A DNA stretch of 64,000 nucleotides. Origin: Neofusicoccum parvum. Taxonomy: Eukaryota > Ascomycota > Dothideomycetes > Botryosphaeriales > Botryosphaeriaceae. Each line of letters starts with the position of its first letter. Within the stretch, counting starts at the first letter, position 1. The notes below the pieces were generated by a model. That model was not told the DNA's origin and searched no databases. It worked only from the letters and a program-made list of their open reading frames with translations. Where the stretch lies: the NCBI GenBank assembly GCA_020912385.1, contig CP087209.1, positions 2,418,001-2,482,000 of the forward strand, given 5' to 3'. The translations under genes were made by a program, and so were the position numbers. This document shows positions 1-14,100 of this stretch, piece after piece.

Positions 1-430
1 GGGCTCGGCAGCCGACAGCTTGACCAGATGCCAGCGCCCAGCTGGCGCCGCCAGGCCCGGACGGCGGCAGCGGACGGCGAGCAGCAGCAACCGCGGGCGG
101 GCTCTCGGGGCCTGCTCGATGCGGCGCGCAGAGGCACAGAGGCAGCGGCGGCGGCGGACCAGGCCGCCTAGCCGTCCCGGCCACGGCGAGCAAGAGGGCG
201 GCCGCTTTGGGATGGACGGGGGACAGGCGGATCGGCCTGGTCGCACAACATATGCCTCTGCAGCTGGCAAATTGCACTGGCGGCCGCGACAAGCGACGCG
301 AACCACTGCCCACGCCGGCCGGGCGAGCATCGGCAGCTTCGGCAGTCGCGGTGTTTGGGGTGTTTCGCGCTGGGCGCACAGCCGGGAAGAATGCATGATC
401 TGACGCTGGCTGCGCGAGACACGCGGCGGC

Positions 431-486
431 GGGCAGGCGGGCAGCGGGCAGCGGGCAGCGGGCAGCGGGCAGCGGGCAGGCGGCGG
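431..486. repeat. GC-rich minisatellite, unit GGCAGCG
   Basis: About five tandem copies of the 7-mer GGCAGCG, flanked by GGCGGGCAGG variants. It is a simple sequence repeat in non-coding DNA. Confidence 0.85.
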
Positions 487-3400
487 CGAGCGGGCTGCCA
501 CAGCTGGCGCACGGCGGGGCCCGGCGGGGAGCTCGCGGCTGCGGACGGTGGGCGCGGGCCTGGCGCGGCGGACAGGCGATGGGCGACGAGCGACGAGCGT
601 ATGGCGGGCTGCGAGATGGAGCCAGAGCGCCTTTGCTGCCTCGCCCCGGCCCCTGCATGCGGCGCCCAGCTAGCCCGGGTTGCCGACGGGAAGCCGCAGC
701 TGTCAACGCTCCTCCGCACTTCGCCGAAAGCTAAAACATACGCGCTTTGCGCCATTGCGCGCCGCCGCTGTGGCTTGTGCAGCGAGCATCCTCCAGGGCT
801 CCCGCGCTCGAGTACGTCCCGCGCCTCCCTCCGCGTCCGCTCCAGTCCCTCGCGCCGCCGCCGCCCAAGCCGCCGCCTCTGGGGCCAAGGGCCGCCGCGA
901 TCGCCGGGCCCGCGATGGCGCGCCCCAGAGTCACGCGTCTGGCCCCAATCGCCCGTACCACCCGCCGCGTTCGCTGCGGAGGCTGGCAACGCGCAAGGCC
1001 CTGCCAAGCCGCGCCTGGATGTCTCCCGTCGTGGTGGTGTCGGCTGATCGACTGCGCTGTGGGGGCCCTGAGTCGCTGCGCAGCTGCCAGTGCTCCCCGC
1101 CGCCCACCATGAAACGCCCTGGCAGTCGCACACGCCGAGCGACTGAGCTTGATAAGGCCTGGGTCCCACTCGCCGGCTATCACTGCTCCAATGCCCCGGG
1201 ACGCGCCATGGGCTCCGTGAGCAGCGTCTGACGCTGGCAGGCAGTCAGCTCAACCGCCGGTTCATGCATCGCGAGCCCGCAATCGCACCAATCGCACGCC
1301 CGCTGCGTCCGCGGCCAACACCAGCTGCCCAGGCGTTGCCCCTTTGGGCCGCCTGTCGCCGTCACCGCAGCGTCAGTGGCCCGTCCGCGAGCCCAGCCCG
1401 CTGGCCCCTGCCTCAACCAGCAAGCACCTCAACGCCCATCGTCGCACCGCATTAGACGCGATTTCGCGCGGAGGTGACCAAGGATGCAATGTTGCCTCTG
1501 CTCTCTGACACCATCCGTCCGTTCATGCGGCCGTTGCGCTCAGTCGCCGCCAGATCGGGCGTGGCATTCCAGCATCATTTCCCCCTCCAGCTTGCACGCC
1601 CATCCTCAAACACCCTACCGTCTTGTTCGGGACGTTGGGGCTTTTCTCTGCTCGGCTCACATGATGCAGAAGCCTGCGTCAGTTCGGCTGATCGACCGAG
1701 CTGGCCACAGCGCCGTGTCTTGCAGCGAGCACAGCAGCGAGCTTTTTTCGGCGTGCAAAGCTTCGCCACTGCGCGCGTCTCCAGCTCCGCAAGGGGCCGG
1801 CCCAGCTGCTCGCTGGGAAATGGCCCGATCTGCTGAACGGCTCTTGATTGCGGCACGTCGAGCGTATCGAATGCCAGTGCGAAAACTTTTGCTTCTCGTA
1901 CTCAGCATGCAGCCTCTGCTCAATCTCGGCCCACCGGCCAGCGATTGAGCCGTGTTCGCCGCTGGCTGCATCGGCTCTTCTGTCCGGTGCAGCCTCAGGC
2001 AAGGTTGGCTGCAGCGCAGGGAAGCAAGATATGCCGCCGTCGCATGCGAGATTGATGCTTACTTGCAGCGGGCAGCGGGTAAGCACATCTGCCCAGATGC
2101 GACAGCCAGGCTCTGGGAGCCTCTCTGGCCCCCCCTTGGCCCCAGCTCCAGCTCAGCGCGGGTATCTGCAGACGCCGAGATGCGAATTCCCAGATCCGCA
2201 CCCCGGCAGCTTCTCCACATCGCATCGCCCAGGGCCGCGCTGTCCTGCCATCCTGGTCCTGCGACTCACCGCTCCCGTTGCCTGCTGCTGATCAGTCGTA
2301 TCCCAGGAAACACTGCTTGGCCGCATCATCCCATGTGCGAAAGATGAAACCGCAAACGGTTGCCTCCACTCGCGGCGGACCAGTCATCCACTCGTCCATC
2401 ACATTGCTCCATGCCCCGTCGTATGTCTCCACCCGCAATGATCATCCAGATGTACAGGATCTGCTGATTATGACGACTCTCGACCGCCTCCACAAATCAC
2501 GCTCACAGCTCTTGCTTCATCAAACCATCGTGACAGTCGCCGGCGGGCTCATGCCGTGGTTCTCTCCTGACACTGCAAACGGCATTCCTATCCTCCGTGG
2601 TACACCATCACCCTGGAGAAATCTCCGGCCACGCGTGGGTACGCAGTACCTCTAACCAAGCTTCCTTTGTTGGAATCCTAATGATGACAATGGGGCAGAG
2701 AGTGCTAACGTGCTCATTACGAAAACAGCCTCAGAACTTGCGCGCGGCCCAAGCCACCAGATCAACTGCACATTTCGCCAAGCTTTGCCTTATGTTCAAG
2801 GCTTAGCGGCAGACAATTGTTCCGTATGGTACGTCAAAGCCACCGCTATCGCGAACACGGAACGTCGAAGCGCTCTCCACCACGGCAAGAAGCGAATCTG
2901 CCAGAGCCCTTGAGCATGAGGCTGGAATGTGCCGTAGCAGCCGAGTAGTGTCGCTTGGCGATACTCTAGACGCGCCTTATCGCCATGGCCATGCGCTAAA
3001 CATCTCGGCGTCAGCCAACCGCGCGCTATGCTTCCTGCTCCCGTTGTTATGCTTGTGTATTGACGGTATTTGCCAGCCCACGTCAGCTTCGGACGAGCAC
3101 GTCGAGCACTAACGAACGCGAACAAGCCACCACGCAATAGCTCAACCGTTTGCCCGAACGCTACTTGATCGTCCCGCTGCGAACTCTACTTTGTTTTCCC
3201 GCCGCCAGTCAACCCCACATTGTAGCGCCCCGCACCAATCCTACCCCGTCCAAGTTCCACCATCCTTCAGCCATTGATCAGACGGAAAGAGCAACCATGT
3301 CCGCGCCCTAGCACTACCACACCATGGGACCGTACAGCAGCACTATCTCGGCGCTTCTATGGATCGCGGCCCGCTGCCTCGGGTCCTCCTTCGCGCGCTC

Positions 3401-5576
3401 TCACTCGGAGTGGCCGATCCTGATTCCTTCACCTCTGCTCGAGGCGAGGAGCCCGACGCCTGTGCCGGACAACGTGGGTCTCACACCCACAGCATACCCT
3501 GAAGGCCGATGCCAAGCTGTAAGGCGAGGTCAAAGAGTGGACAGCCTGAGGCACGCTAGAGGCTGAAGGATCGTCTGCACGACACGTAAGCTTAGCGCGT
3601 GGGAGCTCGTGGACGAGGATGAGTAGACTCCGGCGATGCCGCGCTAAGCGGGGGTTGACGATGATTTGAATTTCCCATCAGAAGGATCTTGTGTCCTTTT
3701 TCGAGCACCATCAAAGACGGTCACAGGTGGATCGCGGGGTGGGTACAGTATGGAGATCGTAGCCAATGAAGGGCATTGCTCTTGTGGCGGACAGCAAGGT
3801 AGGTGGAGAAGGGGCATCCGCGGTATTGGGTCTCCTAATCTTCCATGGCTGCGGCTTGGAGTGAGGTGATGAGTGTTGACGGCGGTTGCTCTGCGTGATT
3901 ATTTCTCACCTGCATCAGGAATCGTGCACGTGAAGTGCTATGACGTGCGCAACGCACGTGAAAACCAAGATCTATTCCTCCGGATTTAGGCCTTTCCCCC
4001 TCTTGACCATCTCAGCATGTCGGGCCTATTATCTCCGGGCTACGTTTTTCCCTTCTTTCCCACGTGCCCCCTTCCTCTACTGACAGGTAGGACCCCTGAA
4101 GATCATCGCTGCCCTCTTCTCTCAGCACGTTGGAGTACTCTCTCAAGGAGTAAAGGGGTCGGCAGTTTGTCTAGAGGGACGTTTGAGAAGGAGTCCCTGA
4201 GAGCCCTTGGAGTAGAAAATAGCAGGCTAGCCAGGGCGTAGCACGTGGAGTCGGAATGTTTTTAGTCTCTGACTTCCTGATTGGCTGAGAGGGCCATCAA
4301 TTCTACCTTGAATACGATATATTGCATTAGAGCCTCCGTTCAGCCTGGCTGCCATTAGTGCTTCCCGAAGAGACTACTGTCGAACTACAAGGATGCTTGC
4401 GCTATTCACACTACTGTACCGCTATAGCATCGACATCAGCGTCATTCGTACCATGTTCATCGAGCATCCACTGTATTGTATGTCAGTTTCAAAAAGTATT
4501 GGAAGTGTTAGCACTTCGTTTCCAATTTTGGGTCTGTGGTCTCCGACCACTACTGTTTATTGTGGGAAGAACAGGACCTACAGGTCGGTTTTTGTTGAAA
4601 AGGACGAATGCTGCCACAAAAGAGAAGGCAGGTCATCAGTTCCGTCTCACCCTGGACTTTACTTATAGCAAACGGTTACGAGACGCTTAAAATATAGGGT
4701 CCACGGTCCCGGCAGTACGCTTCCAGATGACATCTCGTTTACACATCGGCCAATAAAACCACAGTATCATTCAACAACCCTGTGGGTCATCCCGGTCTCT
4801 AAAGTTATCGTGACGGGAGTTTCCTTTGGCGTTAGCTGCAGGGTCCTCAATTCCCCACGCAGATTGTCGACGCTTTGCTTACTTTCCACTCCACACCTCC
4901 TAATTCTACCCACGCATTATACGCTCAAACAGAATTTTGGGCGTTGACTGCTAGTTTCACCAACAACGCAACATGCTCGCATACTCGTGTGAACGGCAAT
5001 CAACACTTACCACAGTCCTACCGTCAACAGGTGACTACCATGGGACGAAGAAGTTGGCTTTCGTCATTGTGGAGAGAGTGGGGTCATCTACTTCAGGTTG
5101 TCTATTTGAATTGTAGTTTTGGGGTCTGCTAAGCAGATACAGCGAATATGGGGGAGGCAGTGCCCGGAAGTGACGTGGACTTCTGGTCCCTGGAGTGGAA
5201 TCAGGGTCTTGCGGCTCTTGCCTGGCCACCTGCCCTCGCGCTCAGACGAACGAGATCTTTCTTCAGCTTGAGTGTTCACGTGCAGACAGTACCACAATCC
5301 AGACAAATCCAAGAATGCCGCTGTTCATCCACTGACCAACTCACAAATGACCTACATCCAATGTTCATGGGTCATGTACTTATATGCACCGTGCCTGTTC
5401 CAAGTCGGCAAAATTTCCGGAGTAATTCTGGACCATAGTGAGCTCTTCGATTTACCTAGTATGGTAGCGTGGTCCAGAGCCCTACTTTCCAACTTGCGCC
5501 GCCATGAAAAACAGTCTCCAGTAGGATGGGTTCCGGGGTAAACGTTCCATCCCCAACAGATCATTCGTGACTCTTT

Positions 5577-5615
5577 TTGTCTCTCTCTCTCTTTCTCTCC
5601 TATCTCTCTCTATTC
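5577..5615. repeat. CT-rich microsatellite
   Basis: Imperfect run of CT dinucleotides broken by TTT and TAT interruptions, in non-coding AT-richer sequence. Confidence 0.8.
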
Positions 5616-8600
5616 AGTGAGCGAGTTCAATTTCCTCAGGTCAGTATTACATTCACTCATTTATCTGGATAAACGCCGCCAATTTACATTTACATTACCC
5701 ACGGTCCATTTACGTTCAGATTTGGATAGAACGAAATGTCCGTAAATTCTTTTCTTTACAGCCGAAGAGACACATTTTCGCTAATCCTCTCTCTCTCCGG
5801 TCCGACAGCAGCTTGGCCTATCTCAACACGCCATAACATCATGGAGCAGCTGCACAACAGTTTCCCCGTGTGGTTGGGCTGCACTTTACCGTTTCAGCGA
5901 CTTCGTATGTCGCAACAGACTCAACCTCCGGGTGTAACTAAATTTCCGCGGCCCAACTTCATTGTCGGTTTTACGGAGCTATCGACATCGTTCGGCATCT
6001 TTCCTCAATCATCAACCAGTGCCAAAGTGCAATTCCTCGGACATGCCGTCAGCACCTCCGGAGCGGGTACTGATGCCGACGAAGCTCGGCGCAAGGTACA
6101 CGTAAATCTCATAGTAGCTGTGGAGAACAAAATACCGTGGTATATGTGGATACATGATACATGCAGTTCTGTGGAATGGAAGGAGGGTGGGGTATGGTCG
6201 ATGGATCGTTCTAAATTTCCGATCAAGAGTGATGATACTAAGAGAACCATGAAATGGGAACGTTGACGATGAAACAAATTGAGGAACATCGGTCATTTTT
6301 CGAGCTCTAGCCGTGCAGGAAATGTAGATGCTTGAGCCGTAGAGATACGTTGCATATGTAGTGGAGAGCTATCACCAGATAAATTTCAGGATAGCAAGTG
6401 GCAAGACAAAGAGATACAACACGTAGGTGCAACACTAAGGTTGAAAGAGGAAACGGTCAGTTGTAAGAGGCGTAGGAAAATGTGCTTTGGTTTCCGGTGT
6501 GTGGTTGGTGGGACGCTTTAAACGTTCTACAGGACACGAAGCGGCGTTCAGCCGCGCACGATGTCACGGTGTCACTTGACATCAACCATAGGTATAGAGC
6601 GGGTATACACTATCGTTTTGACGTGATTCTACCATGCTCATTCCCATACAGTACATACGTGTTCTTACATCATCCGGGTCGATTTTATGTATTTAAGACT
6701 CTGGGATCAGGACTTCGACAGCCTCATCCAAGCCTCTACTCCAGCTTACATGGCCGGACCTGAAGTTCAACGTCTACAGAATCTACACCCTAACGCTATA
6801 AAGAGCATCGATGCCACTAAGCTTCTAGAGAGGCATTAGTAAAGAAGAGGGTTTATTATTGCCATTCTCGATTGCCAACGAAATTTACCGCCCCGCCGAA
6901 TAAGCCGTCTTACCAAATAGATTTCTATTAGTAGGGGATCCGCACATAGTACTGAAAATAGACACACTAAAAAAGGGAAGTCTGTAGAACTATATACCGC
7001 GATTCCACGTGCGGAGACGACGAACGCGGAAGAGCTTAAGACGAGCCAGGTGCCGTTAAGTGCCGGAAAGGTAAGTTGCTTTGTCATATACCGTTACCAA
7101 CAACGAACACATTAAGTAGGAGCGTGGGGCAACAACAAATAGCTCTGGAAAATTAGAGATAATTACTAGCCGAATAAATCTCTGTGGCCAAGTAACGTTA
7201 CATCTTTGAACGGTAGGCTTCTACATCATGCGGCCAAAGCTGTCTGAAAGCCATGGTTTGAGGCTGATTATTTGACGTATGGAGCTGAGTGCGCTTCTCC
7301 AAGAAAACGTTGGCTAGTTTTCTCCGGTTCGGGGCGATGGTGGCAACTTACAGACGGGAGAGAACTTAGATATCAGACTTCCCGTAAATGGATTATTGGG
7401 ATTATCTACGCATTGGTACGTAATCAAATCATGTTTCCCGCTTCTAATTTTAAAGTCCGTATACAAATATCTTCCTTCCTCGTTCTTTAAATTTGCGTTC
7501 AATACGAGAATCTTCCATCATCTGTCTTGAGTCTTTCGATTTCTAGCTCTATACCTTGCCCTGGAGGCCAACTGTTCTCGGGTTATTCTTCCCTTACCTG
7601 AGGCTGAGTCTATTATATTTTCCTTCATACTCTCCATTCCCCCCCGCTCTTCTCGTACTTGATTTGCTACACGCATGCAAAATTCTCGCCGGGGAGCCAG
7701 TTGGCCAGTATCCCAAATCCAATAGCCCCGGTAAGTTTGCCGCTGCCCCCTCTCACTCCTTACAGAGATCGACTCACAGGTGGCCTGCCCGATCACAAAG
7801 TAAGGCAGCACAAAATGAGTATTATTGCATCACGGAGGGACTTCTCGGAGAATTTCGTCTCAATCTCACTGGCCTAGCACCTAACGCGTAGTTCTTCACT
7901 TCTGGGCATGCATGTCGGCGAAGCTCTGAACACTTCCCAAGTCGTCCGTTTTAAGTTTGTGGTACCGTTACCGGTGCCAGCCTCACCGCTCACATGTGAC
8001 CCCTCAATACCATCATCACTTTGCTCCACTACCGCCTCCAGAACCTCGTCTACAACCCACAGACCCTGAGCATGTCTGTCCCGCTTGGCTGCCAAACCTT
8101 CCCCCATCGACCCCTGATCCCCGTCCGCGGCGACCATCCCACCACCCACCACCGCGACGCCAACGCCGTCGTGTACGGCAGCGCATTAGCGCCACGCAAC
8201 ACCACGTCGCCGGGCCGGCCACCACCACAGAAGCGCGCATCCCCATCACCCGGGACCCCCCTAACCCCTTTAACTTTTTTTTTTCCGCCGGTACCCAATC
8301 AGCACCCATCCGCCGTCCTATCTCCTCCCGCCGACGCTCGCCCTTGGCCCGATCGGGCAAAGCGCCGCCGACAGGGCTGCCCTATAGACGTTTCTTTTGC
8401 ATCCTTCTACTGCACGTCAAACTTTTTCCGCCCGAACGCCTATTCTTTCCTTGCTCGCGCCCGCCTGGCTGCCGGCCTGCGGGTCGTGATTCGTCGCACG
8501 TCGGGCCGCTCGGGGGGGAGGGTGGGCTTGGCGAGGTTTATTCTTCTTCTCGGGCTCTGCCGACGGCCGAGACGGACGGATGGGCGGGCGGGCGGCGTCG

Positions 8601-9350
8601 GCGGCGGCGGCGCTTGTGTCAGGAGACGGGGGTGGAGGAAGGTGGCGGCCGCAGCACTCGCTCTGCACGCCCGGTTTTCAGCAGCCGAATGGGTCGAGTA
8701 AGGCCACCATTGCTGACGCGCGTAAGAGGGGAAGCGGCGAGGGAAGGCCGAGAGACGCGAGGGCACACAGGAGAGAAGCATTTCGAGGAATTGTTGTGTG
8801 GACGGCTCTGAAGGGTGCACACGTGAGTGATGCAGCCTTTCTATATTGATTTTTTCTTGTCTGGTCTAGTCTAATGGTTCTTTTCTTAGTAGACGGACGT
8901 GAGTGTGTTTGTGAGCTCTAACGTGACATGCAGACCAAGCCGATGATCTCTGACCGCCAACTCCGAATCTAACGAGACAGAAATGAAGCAAAAAGTTTAC
9001 AAGAAAAGACAATCCAACATGTTGGATAGAGAAGGATTCAAAACGAGATCCAATGATGGTGGTGTCCGGTTGACAATTGCCGATGCAGTCCCACCCAAAA
9101 ATAAATGCGCCTGATGTTCTTCCAGATGTGTTGTTAACTCCTGACCGAATATGTAATGCATGCTGCCGTTGAACGTATAGACATGTTCTGCGTGGGTCGG
9201 TGCAGTTAAATGATGTACGCAAGATGATGACGAGAACGCCAAAGTGAAGTGGTCCAAATATGTCCATGGAAAGAAAGAATATCCACAAGTGCGGAAACGG
9301 GAAGTCGTGGAGCTAAAAAGCCGGGTGCCGCTGGCAATCGATGGCACGTG

Positions 9351-9980
9351 CTATGAGGCCGAGGGGGGCACCTCGATGCGCGAGCGTCTCAGAGCGAGGT
9401 TGAGTTCCTGCTGGGTAAAAGAGTGGCCGAGAGTGCCGCTGCTGTTGGTCGTGGCCGTCTGGGGTCGCGAGCTGGTGGTTGGCTCGGAGCCGCGCTCAGA
9501 GCGGGATGCAACGGACTTCAAGCGCGTGCCTTCGCGGGTGTGCTGCGGGGACAGGCCAACTGAATGCGACGAATCTCAGCACCGGGGCCCGGTTGGAGGG
9601 AAGAGCGCTCATGTGCTCGCAAAGCTCGTGCGCGACGTACCATTGCCAACGTCTCCAGCATCGTTCAAATCCTCGATGACCTGCCTCCGCGGGGCCGTCA
9701 TGCTGTTCCTCCGGCTGGGGTACTTGCTGCCCATGGGCGAGTACTGGCTCTGCTCGCTCCGCCTGCGCCAGGCCTTCTGGAAATTGAAGGCCTCGAGCTT
9801 CTCCTTATGCTCCTTTGCGACGGGCCGGCGATACTTGGGCGGAGGCATCTTCTCTCCTGGCTGGTACCAGACGCTGCTGTCGCTTTTTGAGCCCTGCTTG
9901 GACAGCGAGGACGACGAAGAGGACGACTTGGACGACGAGTTGCGGCCGAGGGCGCGCTTGACGCGCTCGCGGAAGGCCAT
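9351..9980 (-). CDS. Small basic serine-rich protein, probably two exons
   Basis: Conserved-looking fungal protein of unknown function. The start is the ATG at 9980, giving MAFRERVKRALGR followed by a poly-serine tract (about residues 15-28). A hydrophilic block follows with YQPGEKMPPPKYRRPV, KEHKEKLEAF, KAWRRRSEQSQYSPMGSKYPSRR; this looks like the conserved part. Read without splicing, the frame stops at 9609. A second open stretch, 9351-9542 (HTREGTRLKSV to a stop at 9351), lies behind a good acceptor (CCCCGCAG) and is Ser/Thr-rich like the first part, so I favour a two-exon gene. The donor is not settled: the strong GTACGT near 9631 gives the wrong phase, while CAG|GTCATC further upstream is in phase but weak. 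RNA-seq would fix the junction. Confidence 0.7.
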
Positions 9981-11197
9981 GGGTGCGGGTCAGGGAGCGA
10001 GGGGAGGTTGAAGCGAAAGTGAGGCGGGCGCAGAGGTCGCGGATCGGGGCCGGCGACCGTCAGGTGAGGGCTGGGAGGCGTGGTCGGCGGGGAGAGCGGC
10101 GGCGGAGGAGCGCAGGCGGGCTCAGCGCGGGTGTCGCATGGAGCGGGGCGGGACTACGGTCTGGGAGGCGTGCGGCTGGGCTCGTCTGGGGAAGGAGGGG
10201 AGAGAGAAAGCGAGTCGCTGGGGCTGGCAGGTCGTTAGATGTCATCGGGAGTGACGGGTGCGCCGGGAGGCACGGCGCCCTGGGCGCGGCGAGCGAAAAT
10301 CCATCGGGTCTGGATGGCCAAGCCGCGCGGAGTGGCTGCGGCGACATCGCGGCTGCAAGTGCGCGGTGCTGTTCGCTGTCGCGCCGCTCCCGCCCGAAAA
10401 CAAGTTCACGGGCGCCGGGGGAGGTGGTGAGACTGGGCTGGTGGATTAGACGGCATTGGCATGCGAGTCACACACATGCACATGCACACGCCTGTGCCTC
10501 GCCCTGAAGCAGGCTGATCGTCACGCGAGGCCTGCCCACTCCTCGCCCGCACGCTGCGCCATCGTGCAGCGCGCGCGGCCGCACAGCAGCTGGCGCTCGC
10601 GCGCGGCCGGCGGCGCCAGTGCTGCGTAGCTCGCGACGGCGCTGCGCTGGCGGCGTCTGGCCCCAGACGGGCGGCGATCTGGATCTGCGCTGCGCGGGCT
10701 GCGCGGGCTGGGCGACAGCAAACCTGCCGGCCGGTGGCGGTGCGGCTGGCCTTTCAAGCCACACTGTGGGGAATGCGCGCACCGATGCTCGCTGCGCGCT
10801 CGACTGCGTCATGGGCGGCGGAGAGGATGCAAGAGAAGCCTGCACGCTGCTCCCTAGCGCCGCCCGCCGCCCGCCCGTGGCTGCATCTGGCGAAGCACGG
10901 CAGCCCGCGCGCGCTGGTGCTTCTCCAGCTGCGCTGCGCTGCTCAATGAGACGCGCACGCGCGGCGGGAGCGCTGCAGACGGCTGCGATGCCCCTTCCCG
11001 AAGCAGCCTGGCGTGCGCTCCAAAGCAGCAATGACGCAGGTGTTGCGCCGGCCACATGAGGTCACTTCCAGCGCAGTCGCTGCCCCTCTCCAGCTCATCG
11101 AGTGCTCATATACCGCCTGGCCACCCCTCATTTGCCCTGCATCTCCCATAAGCTCGTCAGTTACATCCTTGGTCGAACCCTAATCCAGCCGCCCAGC
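9981..11197. other. Divergent intergenic region
   Basis: GC-rich spacer between two divergently transcribed genes, so presumably carrying both promoters. An alternating CA-rich stretch lies near 10470-10495. No RNA gene or convincing small ORF is visible; long open frames on both strands are composition-driven. Confidence 0.5.
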
Positions 11198-14100
11198 ATG
11201 GACAAGCTCAAGGACATATTGTATGCCAAGCTCCCACTTGCGGATCTCCCGCCTCCCGCCTGCTAGGGTGGCCTGCATTGCTGACATGTCGCACAGCTCC
11301 CCCGGCCACAAGCAGGACGCCGATGTGCTCTATGGCTCCCAGCAGTCGGCCAGCCCTTCCACCACTGGCCAGCTGTCAGGCGAGGGCAGCCACTTCGACA
11401 AGGCGAAGAACACCACTCACTCCCACCCTCAAGCCGACACTGCCTCGGGCATTCCGAGGTATGCTTCTCTACCGACACTTCTCCAGCATGCATGACTGAC
11501 ACGCTATGCAGCACCGTCGACACTACCAAAAGTCACAACAGCCACGATACATTAGAGCCAGCTACCAACACCACGGCATCCAACCCTGTATCAGGGAAGG
11601 ATACCGGCCTGGCAAGAGAAGCGTTGAACCCTCATGGAGACAAACAGGACGAGACACGTTATGGCACAAAGGAACCAGCTGCTGGTACAACAACTACGCT
11701 GCCGGACCGTACTGCCGGTACCGTTGAGCCCACGCCTGCCCGTGCTTCGCAAGGTGGCGCATTGGAACCAGTCGGCGGTGTCTCCCACAGCTCTGACCGC
11801 GACCATGGCCTCGTAGGAGCCGGGTCCGGTACAGGTAATCTCAGACCCTCCGAATATGCCGACCAGGACGACGTCACCGTAGCTAGTGTCAGATCCGGCG
11901 TCATCGGCGACACGCCTCATGCTAAAAAGCTGACTGATTCCGATATTCCAGCCGGGCCTGACACTACCTCTCACTCAGGAATTGGTGCTGGCGCTGGCGC
12001 TGCCGCAGCTGGTGCCGGGACTGCGGCTGTCCTTGGCTCAAGCACCGATCGTTCATTCCCACTCTCCGGAGGCTCTCATTCAAACCCTACCGGAACAAGG
12101 GATGACCTCACCACTCGCAACGAGCCATCTACATTGGGAGGTACTACTAGTGCCGCTCGAAATGAACCCTCTGTCTCGGGAAGCACCACTGGCACCACCG
12201 GGACCACCACTGGCACAACTACAGGCAGCCATGGAGCCAGAGATGATCACAAGGGCCTTGCAACAGCTGCGGCTGCTACTGCTTTTGCCAGTCACGAACA
12301 CGGCGGACGTGGCCACAAATACGAAGGCCCTAATACCGACACCACAACTCCAGGCCCCGACTTTACTTCCGGTCCACACGCTACCGGGACGGCCAACCGC
12401 ATTGACCCCAATATTAGCAGTGGACAAACATCCTCCACCCATGGAACATCTACTCATGGATCATCCACCCTCGGATCATCGAATCTTGGACATTCCGAAC
12501 CTGAGACCTTGATTCCTTCTCCTCTCGGAGGTGCCGGTGCAACTCATGCACGGACGACTTACGACGACCAGAGAGCTACAGCGCCAGACACAGCGGGATC
12601 AAACATGCCTGGAGCGTATCCTGACTCGGCAGCAGCAACTCCTGCCCACGAAGAACCTGGACATCATTATGGACGCGATGCCGCTCTTGCCGGTGCAGGT
12701 GCTGCCGCCGCTGGAGGTGCCCATGAGACACGCCGCAAAGGCTCTACAGAGACCGACCCGGCAACCTTCACTCACGGACCTCACAAGAGTAACATAGCAA
12801 ATATTGTGGACCCGCGAGTTTTGCCCGACCCTAGCAAGATGAAGGGCCATCAGGCTCAATCCACGGCAACGGACCCAGCATCCAAGACTGCTAGCCCACA
12901 CTCAGGCGAGGTCGCAAATGTTGCTGACCAGAGGGTTCTGTCCCAGCCGGACCAGACGAAGCAGCACACTACAGCTGGTGCACATCAGCCAGATGCTCTC
13001 AGCCGTGCCGATCCGCGTGTTGATTCTGATCTCTCCAAGGACACGAGCCAGCATCACTACGGTCGCGACGCTGCTCTTGCTGGCAGTCTTGGTGCCGGTG
13101 CGGCTGGTGCTTATGCGGCATCCCAGCGTGAGGGTGAGAGCAACCCGTATACATCCCACGCTGTTGATCCAAGAGTGCATGGTAGCTCCACAGCCTCGAA
13201 CGCCCCGGCTAGGTCTGCCTCCACTAAAGGAGGATGGTTCGCAGGCCCCAGTGGCTCTGCGGTCGATTCAAGCAAGAATGCGCCCTCGCAGTCGGCCAGA
13301 AGTGCTGCCCCTACCGGCCTGAATGATGCTAACACCACTCAACCAACTCAGCAGCATCACTACGGTCGTGATGCTGCTGTCGCTGGCGGTGTTGGACTTG
13401 CTGGTTCGGGTGCCGCCCATGAGTACAAGCAACATCACGGAGACCAAACTGGTCGACAACATCCGTCGGATGCTAACGCCCCTGTGACTTCCTCTACTAC
13501 TCATCCCACCGCATCAAGCACATCAACTTCACAGCCGATAACCTCCTCCACTTCAACTGCTCAGCCGACCAGTCAGCATAACTATGGTCGTGATGCTACA
13601 CTCGCCGGTGGCGCTGGCCTCGCTGGCGCTGGCGCTGCTCACGAGTATAGGAAGCATGAGTCTGACAGGGCTGCGTATGAGCACCCGTCTTCAACAGCCA
13701 CCGGCCCTACCTCTTCAGTTTCCCAGCCCTTGTCCTCAGCCACACCGTCTTCTCAGCCAGCTACTTCGACTACTCAGCCAAGTGACAGTCATCACTATGG
13801 ACGTGACGCTGCCGTTACCGGAGGCGCTGGTCTGGCTGGCGCTGGTCTTGCTCATCAGCACAGACAGCACGAAGTGGACAGGGATGTGCAGAACTACCCA
13901 TCCGGAACGACTGCTGCCACCGGCCCCACTTCCTCGACTACTCATCCTATTTCCTCTACTACTGCTTCCCAGCCGTCTACTTCAACCGAGAGCCAAGACA
14001 ACAAGCACCACTATGGTCGTGATGCTGCCATTGCTGGAGGTGCAGGTCTAGCTGGTGCAGGTGTTGCTCATGAGTATAAAGACCATCAGGCTGACAAGGC

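Larger units (their letters stand above)
1..9350. other. Gene-poor region, no supported gene
   Basis: I see no supportable gene here. The first 2.3 kb is GC-rich with overlapping open frames on both strands that look like composition artefacts. About 4.2-7.5 kb is visibly richer in A+T and frames close quickly, which would fit decayed transposon or intergenic DNA, but I recognise no transposase, reverse transcriptase or terminal repeat. 8.0-8.8 kb switches from C-rich to G-rich on the + strand (see findings). Confidence 0.6.

Noticed and set aside
168..1169. 333-codon minus frame
   Set aside because: GC-rich sequence with open frames on several strands at once and no domain-like content.
4200..7500. 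RIP-degraded transposon
   Set aside because: The region is AT-richer and frames are short, but I see no terminal repeats, target duplication or transposase/RT remnant, so I leave it unassigned.
7957..8811. 284-codon + frame
   Set aside because: Pro/His/Arg-rich product caused by the C-rich to G-rich skew; no start context and no domain.
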